The translations under genes and the position numbers were made by a program. From NCBI GenBank assembly GCA_002387725.1, contig DGKK01000031.1, positions 8,729 through 25,239 of the forward strand: a stretch of DNA of 16,511 nt, in the 5' to 3' direction. Under the pieces are notes generated by a model. It worked only from the letters and a program-made list of their open reading frames with translations, ran no database searches and had not been told where the DNA came from. Numbering within the stretch: position 1 is the stretch's first letter; each line of letters opens with the position of its first letter. The stretch comes from Nitrospirae bacterium UBA4572 (GTDB taxonomy: Bacteria > Nitrospirota > Leptospirillia > Leptospirillales > Leptospirillaceae). This document shows positions 1-6,809 of the stretch, one piece after another.

Positions 1-1314
1 ACCCGCCATGAAGAGGTTGGCGAAGGAGGTTCGGGCCTCCGGACGAAGGGAGCTCTGTCCCGTCCCCAGGACAGGGGTGGCAAAGCGGTCCCGGACAGCC
101 ACGATCCCCTTGGGGGAGGCGGTGTTTTTTTTGTCCAGAAGGAGGAGGTGGCGGCTGACAAGGGCCGCGAGTTCGGCGTCGGGAGTCTCGAGAAGGGTGT
201 CGGCCCCGGAGACGGTGGCGCTTACCATCTGGGTGGGGAGAAGGTCGTCCTCCCGGTCTTCCGACCAGTCGAACCAGGGGCGGGTCTCCGGGATGAGCCG
301 CTGCTCCATGGCGTCCTTGTTGAAGAGCCAATGGATGGGGGACTGGTGGAAGCCTGCAATCAGGGGAATCCGCACCGGCGTGTCGAAATGGAGGTGGATC
401 GACAGGATCGGGGAGGCGTAGGAGAGGCGATTGATCCGGTCGACCAGAGGGGTCTCCTGCCAGGAAAGGGGCACGATTTTCTCGAAGGACCAGGGAGGGA
501 GGGCAACGATCACCCGGTCCTCCGGGGAGAGGGGAATCTCGCCCTGGGAGGTCGCCAGGGAGACGATGCGACCGCCGGTTTCCGTGAGTCCCGTGATCCG
601 GGTTTTTGTCCGGACCGAGACGCTTCGCGCCCGGAAGAGACGCATCGCCGGGAGGACAAAGAGCTCGGTGAGAGGGACGGCGTTGTATCCGGGGCGGGCG
701 GCATGGCCTCCGGCCAGCAGGGACTCTTTGAGGATCCTCACCAGAAGGGCCGCACTGACCGAACGGGACGGGAGGTTGGTGGCCGAGAGGATCACGAGCT
801 CCCAGAATCGGTCGATCACGACATCGGGTTGGCCTGCCCGCTTGAGAAACTCGTGGGCGGTGAGGTGGTCGACGTCGGAGTCGGTCCGGGGCATGGCCCG
901 CGCCACCGAGAGGAAGGCGAGCCGCCGGGAGAAGGGAAGTCCCTCGTACTGGAGAAGGCCTCCGGCCGCCGAGAGCTGGCTTTTGTTCCCGGGAACGTCA
1001 AGGGGGTTGAGACCTCTTTCGGGGTCCCACAGGGGAATGTAGAGGCGATCGAAAAAGACAAGGTCGTCTTTTGTCCCCAGACGCTGGAGGAGGTCGATGG
1101 TGCCGGTGTAGCAGGAGAGAAAAAGATGCTGCCCGGTGTCGATCTCCCGGCGGGCCCGGGTGTCGAAATAGGAGCCGGTGCGTCCCCCCAGGTGGGGCCG
1201 GGCCTCGATCAGGACCACATGGTAGGGAGCGTCCGGGTCGCGGGAGAGGCGTTCGGCGGCGGCGATTCCCGAGAGCCCTCCCCCCAGGATGTAGATGCTG
1301 GGACGGGGGCTCAC
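1..1314 (-). CDS. hpnE: Squalene-associated FAD-dependent desaturase HpnE (partial, C-terminus cut by window edge)
   Basis: The gene encodes a flavin amine-oxidase-family protein of the HpnE type, which in the HpnC/HpnD/HpnE route reduces hydroxysqualene to squalene for hopanoid synthesis. The N-terminus starts with a beta strand and the dinucleotide-binding motif GGGLSG (residues 11-16). An acidic residue follows at the end of the second strand (LIEA, Glu37), then RPHLGGRTGS and the HpnE-typical DTGQHLF motif. WLFNK lies mid-protein. The last visible residues, NLFMAG, match the conserved NLF(L/M)AGDW near the C-terminus, so only a few tens of residues should be missing beyond base 1. The start is a GTG whose bases overlap the hpnD stop (GTGA), which implies translational coupling. 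438 codons are visible and no internal stop or frameshift was seen. A carotenoid desaturase is the main alternative, but the hpnD neighbour favours HpnE. Confidence 0.88.
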   Translation of the reverse strand, partial: MSPRPSIYILGGGLSGIAAAERLSRDPDAPYHVVLIEARPHLGGRTGSYFDTRARREIDTGQHLFLSCYTGTIDLLQRLGTKDDLVFFDRLYIPLWDPERGLNPLDVPGNKSQLSAAGGLLQYEGLPFSRRLAFLSVARAMPRTDSDVDHLTAHEFLKRAGQPDVVIDRFWELVILSATNLPSRSVSAALLVRILKESLLAGGHAARPGYNAVPLTELFVLPAMRLFRARSVSVRTKTRITGLTETGGRIVSLATSQGEIPLSPEDRVIVALPPWSFEKIVPLSWQETPLVDRINRLSYASPILSIHLHFDTPVRIPLIAGFHQSPIHWLFNKDAMEQRLIPETRPWFDWSEDREDDLLPTQMVSATVSGADTLLETPDAELAALVSRHLLLLDKKNTASPKGIVAVRDRFATPVLGTGQSSLRPEARTSFANLFMAG

Positions 1315-2201
1315 AGCCCGGCCGCCTTCCGGGCCCGCCACAGGCGAAGAAGAACGGTGGCTTTCTCCAGGGGGCCGAGACCCACCCGGCGCCGGTAGAC
1401 GTCGAACCCCGTTCTGCGGATTTTTTTGTGGATGGCGTGGTAGACCGTCTCCATGGCCCGTGCGGCGATCATGGTCCGTTGGTCGGCCGGGTCGGAGAGG
1501 AGTTCGCGGGCCCGGCAGTAGTCCTCTTCCGAGCGGGTCCAGATCTCCGTCAAAAGAGAGCGCATTCCCTCGTGAAGATGTCCGGCCAGGACGTCGTCGT
1601 CGGTCACTCCAAAGTGTCTCATGCGGTCGGCCGGAAGGTAGATCCGGTCACGGGAGGCATCCTGGGCCAGGTCTCTCAGGATGTTCGTGAGCTGGAAGGC
1701 CTCCCCCAGAAGATCGGCATAGGGGCCCAGGCGGTCGAGGTCACCGCCGAAAATGGGAACGCAGATGCGGCCCACGGCACCGGCGGCGCGATAGCAGTAG
1801 CGAAGAAGGGCGGCCGTGTCAGGAATCCGGACCCGGGTGAGGTCATCCTGCATTCCCCGGACGATCTCTCCGTAGAGAGAGGACGGAATCTTCCGTTTTT
1901 TCGCAATGCCCACCGTCCGGAGAAAGAAGGGGGCCTCTTCCCATCCGGGAGGGACGGCAAAGTCGTGGGCGAAGCTCCACGCCCAGGCGTCGAGATGGGC
2001 ACGGACGTCGATGTCTGTCCGGGGTTCGTCCGCCAGGTCGTCGACAAGACGGCAGAAAACATAGAAATCGTAGAGATCTTCCCGGCTTTCTGGGCCGAGG
2101 AGGGAAAAGGAGCGATAGAAGGAGCTGTCCCGAACGCCGGCCTGGGCCCGTTCGAGGCCTTGGGTGTCGAAGGGAAGGGGAGGGGGGAGGGACTCTGTCA
2201 A
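1311..2201 (-). CDS. hpnD: Presqualene diphosphate synthase HpnD (squalene/phytoene synthase family)
   Basis: This trans-isoprenyl diphosphate synthase should condense two farnesyl diphosphates to presqualene diphosphate, the first step of the HpnCDE route to squalene. Both aspartate-rich Mg-binding motifs are present: VDDLADE (Asp54, Asp55, Asp58) and NILRDLAQD (Asp177, Asp181). YRAAGAVG, typical of the family, lies between them. I chose the TTG at 2201, which gives 296 aa, a normal family length, and has GGGAG seven bases upstream. The frame stays open to an ATG at 2378, but that start would add a low-complexity Pro-rich extension overlapping the end of the upstream cytochrome gene. The gene overlaps hpnE by 4 nt. 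HpnC is not in the window. A phytoene synthase cannot be excluded from sequence alone, but the pairing with an HpnE-type oxidase argues for squalene. Confidence 0.87.
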   Translation of the reverse strand: MTESLPPPLPFDTQGLERAQAGVRDSSFYRSFSLLGPESREDLYDFYVFCRLVDDLADEPRTDIDVRAHLDAWAWSFAHDFAVPPGWEEAPFFLRTVGIAKKRKIPSSLYGEIVRGMQDDLTRVRIPDTAALLRYCYRAAGAVGRICVPIFGGDLDRLGPYADLLGEAFQLTNILRDLAQDASRDRIYLPADRMRHFGVTDDDVLAGHLHEGMRSLLTEIWTRSEEDYCRARELLSDPADQRTMIAARAMETVYHAIHKKIRRTGFDVYRRRVGLGPLEKATVLLRLWRARKAAGL

Positions 2202-2208
2202 GAAAAGA

Positions 2209-2213
2209 CTCCC
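2209..2213 (-). promoter_or_regulatory. Ribosome binding site GGGAG that decides the TTG start of hpnD
   Basis: Read on the minus strand, GGGAG sits 7 nt before a TTG codon at 2201. The TTG also overlaps the TGA of a tiny open frame beginning ATGATG at 2254 in another frame, so coupled initiation is possible. No ATG or GTG in the hpnD frame near this point gives a family-like N-terminus. Confidence 0.5.
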
Positions 2214-2292
2214 GCAGGGAGGGTTGTCGTCTTGGCCGGTGGGGAAATCATCATGGTGAGATGATACCCTGTCGGACAAAAGAGGGCAAACG

Positions 2293-2306
2293 CCTCCCCC
2301 GGGAGG
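2293..2306 (-). terminator. GC-rich hairpin after the tsdA-like gene (weak terminator candidate)
   Basis: CCTCC and GGAGG arms can pair around a 4-nt loop (or CCTCCC/GGGAGG around 2 nt), just downstream of the stop at 2311. On the minus strand it is followed by a pyrimidine-rich stretch ending CTCTTTTG rather than a clean U-tract. It may attenuate transcription between the cytochrome pair and hpnD, or only be a stable structure in the 109-nt spacer. Confidence 0.3.
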
Positions 2307-2310
2307 GGGT

Positions 2311-3105
2311 TCAGGACTTCTTTCTCGGATCGGCGGGGCGGGGCTGGGAATCCACATAGGCGGCGACATCCCAGGCATCCCGATCGCTCAGGGTATCCCC
2401 CTTGGAGAGGGGCATGTTCATCTTGATGAATCCGGCGAGCTTTCCGACCTTGGCCAGGCCGGCCCCCGCGTTGTAGGAACGGGGACCCCAGACAGGGGGG
2501 AAGGCCACGTCTCCGCCGGAGGATGCCCCCAGCCCGTCGGCTCCGTGACAGAGGGCACACCGGGCCTTGTAGACCTTTTTCCCGTTGAAGGGATCAGGCT
2601 TGTGGGAGGTCGGGGGCATGTGGTACATGCCGGTGCCGACAAGCGGGGTTCCCACCGGAGCCCCCTTGGACATCCAGAAGCTGTAGGCCACGATGGAGCG
2701 AATGGTGTCCCCGGCAAGGGGAGGGGCCACGCCGTTCATGGAAAAGCGGAAGCATCCCTGGATCCGCTCTCCCAGGCGGCTTACCTTCATGTTCTTGGTC
2801 CGGAACCTCGGGTAGCTGACATAGGCTCCCCACAGGGGGGCCGCATAGGGCTTTCGACCCCGGTCCAGATGGCAGGACTCGCAGGTCAGGTCGTTGCCCA
2901 CATATTTCCCGGCATATTTGCCCGTCTGGGTAAAGATCTTCTCGCCTTTTCGGACGAGATCTCCGAAGGGGCCTGCGGGGATCTCGCTGTCGGGGCGGGG
3001 GGTGAAGACAACGGGTGAGGGAGGCTCCTGGGCCGCGGCGATAGGCGCCATGGGCAGAAGTGAGCCCAGGAGACAGACAAGGGCCAGGGGAAGAAAATGT
3101 CTCAT
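2311..3105 (-). CDS. tsdA: Diheme c-type cytochrome, TsdA-like (thiosulfate dehydrogenase / tetrathionate reductase family)
   Basis: TsdA enzymes are periplasmic diheme cytochromes that join two thiosulfates into tetrathionate, or do the reverse. The 264-aa protein has a Sec signal peptide (hydrophobic residues 5-24, probable cleavage after AAA near 25). Two heme sites follow: CESCH (75-79) and CALCH (183-187). After heme 1 come YPRFR and ERIQGCFRFSMNG. The Cys118 in that stretch matches the unusual His/Cys axial ligand that marks TsdA- and SoxA-like active-site hemes. After heme 2, FIKMNMPLSKG supplies Met231 (or the nearby Lys228/Met229) as ligand, and TLSDRDAWDVAAY is a further TsdA-like stretch. 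The ATG overlaps the upstream c4-like gene by 4 nt (ATGA), matching the tsdB-tsdA order known in other bacteria. Assignment to the family is strong. The substrate in this organism is inferred. Confidence 0.78.
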   Translation of the reverse strand: MRHFLPLALVCLLGSLLPMAPIAAAQEPPSPVVFTPRPDSEIPAGPFGDLVRKGEKIFTQTGKYAGKYVGNDLTCESCHLDRGRKPYAAPLWGAYVSYPRFRTKNMKVSRLGERIQGCFRFSMNGVAPPLAGDTIRSIVAYSFWMSKGAPVGTPLVGTGMYHMPPTSHKPDPFNGKKVYKARCALCHGADGLGASSGGDVAFPPVWGPRSYNAGAGLAKVGKLAGFIKMNMPLSKGDTLSDRDAWDVAAYVDSQPRPADPRKKS

Positions 3106-3824
3106 CGGGTTTCCTTTCCTGAAGGAGAAGTGTCAGGCTGTCCGTCGGCCGGTGGAGGAGTCAGGCTCGCGAAGTATTCGGCGACGGCCTTGCGTTCTTG
3201 GAGCGAAAGTCTTCGGGCGATTCCCCGCATCAACCCCTGGGGATCGTCGGCCCGCTTCAAGAAGGCGAAGGACATGAGCTGCTGGAGAAGGTATCCCTTG
3301 TTCTGTCCCTTGATGTAGGGGAAATGAGGCGGAATGCCGCGCCCCTCGGGGCCGTGACAGAGGACGCAGGCAGGAACGTTCTTTTTCCATTCGCCTTTCA
3401 GCGCAATCCTTTTCCCCAGAGCCACCAGCTTTGGGTCATAGGGAGAGACATCACGAAGCTTCGGGGTACGGACCGAGGCATACCAGGCGGCCACCGCCCG
3501 AATGTCGCTTCGGCTGAGATTGTTGACCACTCCCGCCATGACGGGGGCAAAGCGTGTTCCCGCCTTGACTCCCAGGATCTCATGCTCGATGTATTTCTGG
3601 GGCTGTCCGGCGATGCGGGGACTTGCGATGGAGGGCATGCCTCCTCCGTGGAATCGATGGCATTCCATGCAGGCCGTGCTTCCGGGAAGCCCGTTTCCCT
3701 CGCGGGCGATCGTTTTTCCCTTTTCGATCAGGTCTCCCGCCTGGGCTGCAGGAAGACTCGACAGCATAAGAAGAAACATTGCCGGAAGCGTCAGATAGCG
3801 GATGAAACAACGTGATGGGTTCAT
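3102..3824 (-). CDS. tsdB: Diheme cytochrome c4-like protein, probable TsdB electron acceptor
   Basis: This is a periplasmic diheme cytochrome of the c4/c553 type. From the ATG at 3824 it is 240 aa, with a signal peptide (hydrophobic residues 10-26, cleavage likely after AQA near 29). The two CXXCH sites are CMECH (52-56) and CVLCH (153-157). Likely axial methionines are in FAPVMAG (Met96) and GLMRGIARRLS (Met199), giving two similar single-heme domains. The start is fixed by AAGGAG seven bases upstream of the ATG. An in-frame upstream ATG at 3887 would bury the signal peptide and is rejected. In bacteria with tsdBA, TsdB takes electrons from TsdA and passes them to terminal oxidases or other carriers, and the 4-nt overlap with the tsdA-like gene supports that role here. 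A general c4 carrier in iron oxidation is the alternative. Confidence 0.72.
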   Translation of the reverse strand: MNPSRCFIRYLTLPAMFLLMLSSLPAAQAGDLIEKGKTIAREGNGLPGSTACMECHRFHGGGMPSIASPRIAGQPQKYIEHEILGVKAGTRFAPVMAGVVNNLSRSDIRAVAAWYASVRTPKLRDVSPYDPKLVALGKRIALKGEWKKNVPACVLCHGPEGRGIPPHFPYIKGQNKGYLLQQLMSFAFLKRADDPQGLMRGIARRLSLQERKAVAEYFASLTPPPADGQPDTSPSGKETR

Positions 3825-3896
3825 GGGAAGTCTCCTTAGCCTTAAAGGTTGAGACCATCTTAAAGTAAAAAGCATCGATCTCTCCAATGAGGAAAA

Positions 3897-3913
3897 CTTA
3901 TTTTCAGAATAAG
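3897..3913 (-). terminator. Small AT-rich hairpin downstream of pyk
   Basis: CTTATT and AATAAG pair around a 5-nt loop. On the minus strand the structure is followed by TTTTCC, 20 nt after the pyk stop. The six-pair stem is AT-rich, so it would be a weak intrinsic terminator. The 108-nt pyk-tsdB spacer also holds the tsdB ribosome binding site. I see only poor promoter matches there (a TAAGAT-like -10), so tsdB may or may not be read through from pyk. Confidence 0.3.
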
Positions 3914-3932
3914 GGGAAAGGAGGTGGTCCGG

Positions 3933-5375
3933 TCAGCCGCTCCCGGGGGTTTCGAGACGGATGATCTCGAATTGGTTGCTTTCCCCGGGTGTCTTCGGGC
4001 CTGGTCCTCGTGTCAGGACGATCAGGCCTTTTTCGACGCCCTCTTTTTTCAGAAGATTGCGGGCCGTCTTTTCCCAGGACGCTCCCTCTCCGTCAACCTT
4101 CACCGGCCAGACTCCCCGAGTGAGGCAGAGCCGCTGGCAGACCTGCTCCTGGGGAGAAAGGGCCAATATCCAGGGAGGGAGGCGAAATCGTGCAATTCGG
4201 GAAGCTGTCCTCCCCGACTCCGTTGGCGTGACGACAAGGAGCGGGTCCAGAGTCCTGACCGCTGTCCGGACACCGTAGGCGACCACTTCCTCAACAGGGA
4301 AGGATGTTCGGGGAGGATCGTCGAGGAGAGACCGTGCGGCTATGGGTTGGGATTCGGTGACTCGGGCGATCCGGGAGAGCATGGTGACCGCCGCCACAGG
4401 GTGATCGCCAATGGCAGACTCTTCCGAGAGCATGATGGCGTCGGTGCCGTCGATGATGGCGTTGGAAACATCGGTGACTTCGGCACGCGTGGGCTTGGGG
4501 TTGTGGACCATCGATTCCAGCATCTGGGTGGCGGTAATGACGGGCTTCCCGGCGGCCACTGCCTTGCGGATGAGTTCTTTCTGATACAGGGCGATGCGCT
4601 CGAGGGGAACCTCCACCCCAAGATCCCCTCGGGCGACCATGATGCCGTCGGCTCTGTCAAGGATGGAGTCGATGTTCTTGAGGGCCTGCCGTCGCTCGAT
4701 CTTTGCCACGATGAAGGGGTCATAACCTAGCCGGAGGGATTCCTGCCGCACCGCCTCAACATCGCCCGCCGAGGTCACAAAGGAGACGCTCACCGCCTCC
4801 ACTCCGGCGGCCAGCGCAAAGGAGAGAAGGCTCCGGTCGGAAGAGGTAAAGGCTCCCTCCAGCGTCATGAGGCCGGGGAGGTTGACTCCCTTGCGGGAGA
4901 CGAGGACCCCTCCCGTGACGACTCGGCAAAGGAGGGCCTCCTCCTTTGCTTCCTCGACCCTCAAAGAGAGGGTGCCATCGCTGAGAATGATCCGATCACC
5001 TCGCCGAAGGGGCCTCAAAAGGGGGGGGAGATCGAGGGGGATCGACACCATCCTCTCTCCCTGTTCTTTCTGCCCTCCCTGGGGGGAGAGCAGAAGGCGT
5101 TCTCCCCGCCGAAGGGTGATCGGGGCCGAGAGGGTTCCTAGCCGGATCTTGGGTCCGGGAAGATCGGCCAGAATGAGAACCCGTCGACCTGTGGTCCGGG
5201 ATGCCGCCCGAATGCGCTCTATCCGGGCCCGATGCTCCTCGGGTGTCCCGTGGGCCAGGTTCAGGCGGGCCACATTCATTCCCTTCTTGATCATTTCTTT
5301 CAGAGTCGGGAGGGAGTCGGAGGCGGGTCCAATGGTGCAGACGATCTTGGTATGATGTCCGGGAAGATTTTTCAT
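3933..5375 (-). CDS. pyk: Pyruvate kinase (predicted K+-independent type)
   Basis: Pyruvate kinase converts PEP and ADP to pyruvate and ATP. The 480-aa length is standard. Visible motifs are KIVCTIGPAS (10-19), MNVARLN with Arg37, AKIE (Lys225, Glu227), IMVARGDLGVE (Asp251 region), the signature ITATQMLESM (280-289) with Thr283, and PTRAEVTDV. The C-terminal regulatory domain is present to the end. The substrate-loop motif reads DLPGPKIRLG (71-80): Lys76 replaces the Glu of the DTKGPEIR type and Leu72 replaces Thr. This is the pattern described for K+-independent enzymes. The usual NFSHG reads NLAHG, losing the Ser that helps bind K+. The ATG is preceded by GGAG at suitable spacing. It is the first gene of the left-pointing block. 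In an autotroph using the reverse TCA cycle it would act in sugar-phosphate/pyruvate balance rather than catabolism. Confidence 0.95.
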   Translation of the reverse strand: MKNLPGHHTKIVCTIGPASDSLPTLKEMIKKGMNVARLNLAHGTPEEHRARIERIRAASRTTGRRVLILADLPGPKIRLGTLSAPITLRRGERLLLSPQGGQKEQGERMVSIPLDLPPLLRPLRRGDRIILSDGTLSLRVEEAKEEALLCRVVTGGVLVSRKGVNLPGLMTLEGAFTSSDRSLLSFALAAGVEAVSVSFVTSAGDVEAVRQESLRLGYDPFIVAKIERRQALKNIDSILDRADGIMVARGDLGVEVPLERIALYQKELIRKAVAAGKPVITATQMLESMVHNPKPTRAEVTDVSNAIIDGTDAIMLSEESAIGDHPVAAVTMLSRIARVTESQPIAARSLLDDPPRTSFPVEEVVAYGVRTAVRTLDPLLVVTPTESGRTASRIARFRLPPWILALSPQEQVCQRLCLTRGVWPVKVDGEGASWEKTARNLLKKEGVEKGLIVLTRGPGPKTPGESNQFEIIRLETPGSG

Positions 5376-5621
5376 CGGTGATCTCCGGTCCTAATCCGAT
5401 CGATCGGGGAAATTGCCCTCATACTTAGAGGGACTGGAATGCCCAGGGCAAGCGAAGGTCCACCAGAATCCCAATTTACTGCATGTCCATGGGGCCATGG
5501 GCTGTCTTCATCATAGTCGCTTCCCCCGGAAAGGCAAAACCCTGTTTCAATCCATCGCGGCTCGTCCGGTCTTCCCCGGAGAAGACTCCGGTCGCGGGAC
5601 GGGATTTTTCCCGACATGCGC

Positions 5622-5650
5622 TTGACCTCAGGGGAGCGCCTCTTTAGAAT
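5622..5650 (+). promoter_or_regulatory. Sigma-70-type promoter TTGACC-17-TAGAAT
   Basis: The -35 box TTGACC (5 of 6 consensus) and -10 box TAGAAT (5 of 6) are separated by exactly 17 nt. Transcription would start near 5657 and leave a leader of about 225 nt before the GTG at 5882. It is the best promoter match in the window. It probably drives the CO_dh-like gene, and possibly the dab operon by read-through. The downstream paralogue has a similar promoter at 16285-16314. Confidence 0.68.
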
Positions 5651-5708
5651 GATAAAACTTGGTGAAACTTTGAAGGCCTGTTGAGGGACCGACAATACCG
5701 CTCCCCTT

Positions 5709-5744
5709 AAGGATCCTTTTGGGCCGGAAGCATCTTAAGATCTT
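5709..5744 (+). repeat. Two perfect 10-bp palindromes in the long leader
   Basis: AAGGATCCTT (5709-5718) and ATCTTAAGAT (5732-5741, overlapping AAGATCTT at 5737-5744) are perfect palindromes 13 nt apart, inside the transcribed leader. They could be operator half-sites or part of an RNA structure. They lack loops, so as RNA they would form poor hairpins individually. Confidence 0.35.
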
Positions 5745-5868
5745 GGCTCTCCGAAGATACCCCGGCGGAAGGAACCGAGAGGTGTCTGCGGCTCGAAAAA
5801 TGCGAAATTTCTGATCCAAAACCAGGGGGAACAAGAGCTCCTCCTCTCCCGGCCTCGCTGCCGGAAAC

Positions 5869-5875
5869 GAAGGGA
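5869..5875 (+). promoter_or_regulatory. Ribosome binding site GAAGGGA that selects the GTG start at 5882
   Basis: GAAGGGA is 6 nt before GTG 5882. An in-frame TTG at 5876 would directly abut it and is therefore unlikely. The choice is confirmed by the paralogue at 16434, whose GTG-initiated N-terminus aligns residue for residue (VTTYKVLPGPE against VSNYRVKPGPE). Confidence 0.65.
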
Positions 5876-5881
5876 TTGCCC

Positions 5882-6463
5882 GTGTCAAATTATCGCGTCA
5901 AGCCAGGCCCGGAAGCCTTTTTGCCCCCGGCCGCCGCCATGATGGGAATCTCCCTTCCCGATCCTGGACAGGGACATATCGAAGGCGCCATCGTTCCTCA
6001 GGAACAGGCGATCGAAGAGAGTGCCCGTATTCTCTCCCGTGCCAAGGTCCCGACCTTCTTCCCCGGACCTCTCGTCCTCTGGAAGTGGAACGAGAAGTCG
6101 GCCAAGATGGCAGCCGCCATCAAGAATGCCGCCGTGGAAGGGGGAATCAAGATCATCCCCATGTCCGACTACCGTCCGAAATATCCCAAGATCGACCCGG
6201 AGACGGAAATCAACCCGAACCATCCGAACCTGACGATCTGGCACAACAAGATTGATGCCTGCCTCTTCGTCGGTGTCCACTGCCACCAGGCAAATCTGGC
6301 ACTGAAGATCATCCGGGGCGGGACCGATTGCTACACGATGGCCTTCTGCTCGATGTCCGGCCACGAGGATGCGAACCTCTCCGTCAGGGATACCTCCCCG
6401 GAAACCTTCCTCAAGCTGACGGAGGCTCTCAAAAAGATGAAGACGAACTCCCGCGGATTCTAG
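5882..6463 (+). CDS. CO dehydrogenase beta/ACS epsilon-like small protein, possible 2-oxoacid:ferredoxin oxidoreductase accessory subunit (copy 1)
   Basis: The 193-aa soluble protein resembles the CO_dh family (CO dehydrogenase beta / acetyl-CoA synthase epsilon subunit), a Rossmann-like fold. The family-like part starts near residue 40 with a helix (AIEESARILSRAKVP) leading to FFPGPLVLW. It continues through a long helix (KSAKMAAAIKNAA), a strand with HNKIDACLFVGVHCHQANLA, and a terminal helix ending in basic residues. No heme, FeS CXXC or membrane motif is visible. The N-terminal 38 residues (YRVKPGPEAFLPPAAA) are shared with the truncated gene at 16434. In reverse-TCA bacteria such proteins occur with five-subunit pyruvate or oxoglutarate:ferredoxin oxidoreductases. 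That is my recollection and not provable here, because no catalytic subunit lies next to this copy. It precedes the dab operon, so a carbon-fixation role is plausible. Confidence 0.6.
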   Translation: MSNYRVKPGPEAFLPPAAAMMGISLPDPGQGHIEGAIVPQEQAIEESARILSRAKVPTFFPGPLVLWKWNEKSAKMAAAIKNAAVEGGIKIIPMSDYRPKYPKIDPETEINPNHPNLTIWHNKIDACLFVGVHCHQANLALKIIRGGTDCYTMAFCSMSGHEDANLSVRDTSPETFLKLTEALKKMKTNSRGF

Positions 6464-6809
6464 CGGAAGACGTTCATTTGTCCGGAACGGGTGATCCGGA
6501 CATCTCGATCGCGGACAAGACTCCTTGGTCCGATCCGGGCTGTCCGGGTTTTCCTTCCAAATCAACCGGCTCCATCGGGAGAGCCCTCTCTTCCCGTCAT
6601 GGTTCCGCTCCTTCCAATCACAACAAGCGACCTTTTTCCGTTCCACCCTTGGAAGTCCTTGGCCTTGGATGTCTCGGGCCTCGGAGATCTCCGGAATGGC
6701 TTTCCCCAAACCGTAAGGGAAGGGGCCATGGAGTCCTGACCGGGCGAGGGAGTCCCCTTTCGCTCTCCGAAAGGAGTCCGAGGAAGGAGGGTCGTCCCGG
6801 GGGGATGGC
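6464..6809 (+). other. 346-nt intergenic gap upstream of dabB
   Basis: No supported gene was found. The gap begins with a hairpin (6479-6502) and a second small CCGG-GCTGT-CCGG hairpin at 6535-6547 followed by GTTTTCC. The rest is pyrimidine-rich and has no clear -35/-10 pair. Near dabB there is AGGAGG at 6785-6790, too far from the chosen start, and a G-run (about 6799-6804) at a workable distance. The dab operon may rely on a promoter of another sigma class, or on read-through from 5622. Confidence 0.5.
6479..6502 (+). terminator. Hairpin after the first CO_dh-like gene
   Basis: TGTCCGG (6479-6485) and CCGGACA (6496-6502) form a perfect 7-bp stem with a 10-nt loop, 16 nt after the stop codon. 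No U-tract follows. It could end or attenuate the upstream transcript, or stabilise its 3' end. Confidence 0.35.

Larger units (their letters stand above)
5376..5881. other. Divergent intergenic region between pyk and the first CO_dh-like gene
   Basis: No convincing gene was found in these 506 bases on either strand. Open frames here have no recognisable motif. The region holds a strong rightward promoter at 5622-5650, two short palindromes within 5709-5744, a small CGGGA-TTTT-TCCCG hairpin at 5600-5613 just upstream of the promoter, and a CCGGC/GCCGG hairpin (5849-5864) just before the ribosome binding site of the next gene. The leftward pyk promoter must lie in the first part, but I see no good match to a consensus. 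Confidence 0.6.

Noticed and set aside
148..1398. 416-codon plus-strand frame at the left end
   Set aside because: It is antisense to hpnE and runs into the 3' end of hpnD. hpnE shows full FAD-protein motifs while this frame shows none.
2198..2254. 18-codon leader-like frame (ATGATG...TGA) overlapping the hpnD TTG start
   Set aside because: The overlap is neat, but the ribosome binding site is poor and the peptide has no regulatory feature such as repeated codons. The overlap may be chance.
5487..5500. Two CCATGG sites separated by GG
   Set aside because: They form a short palindromic pair in a GC-rich region with no position relative to a promoter that would suggest an operator.
5600..5613. 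CGGGA-TTTT-TCCCG hairpin just upstream of the rightward promoter
   Set aside because: The stem is only 5 bp, there is no U-tract after it and it lies outside the predicted transcript, so it is not called as a terminator.
5372..5695. 107-codon minus-strand frame ending in an ATGA overlap with pyk
   Set aside because: The overlap is suggestive, but the only far-upstream start is a TTG without a good ribosome binding site, the frame runs across the rightward promoter, and no motif or homologue is recognisable.
6491..6739. 82-codon plus-strand frame in the gap before dabB
   Set aside because: It has a GTG start without a Shine-Dalgarno sequence and a Pro/Ser/Arg-rich product with no motif. Treated as non-coding.
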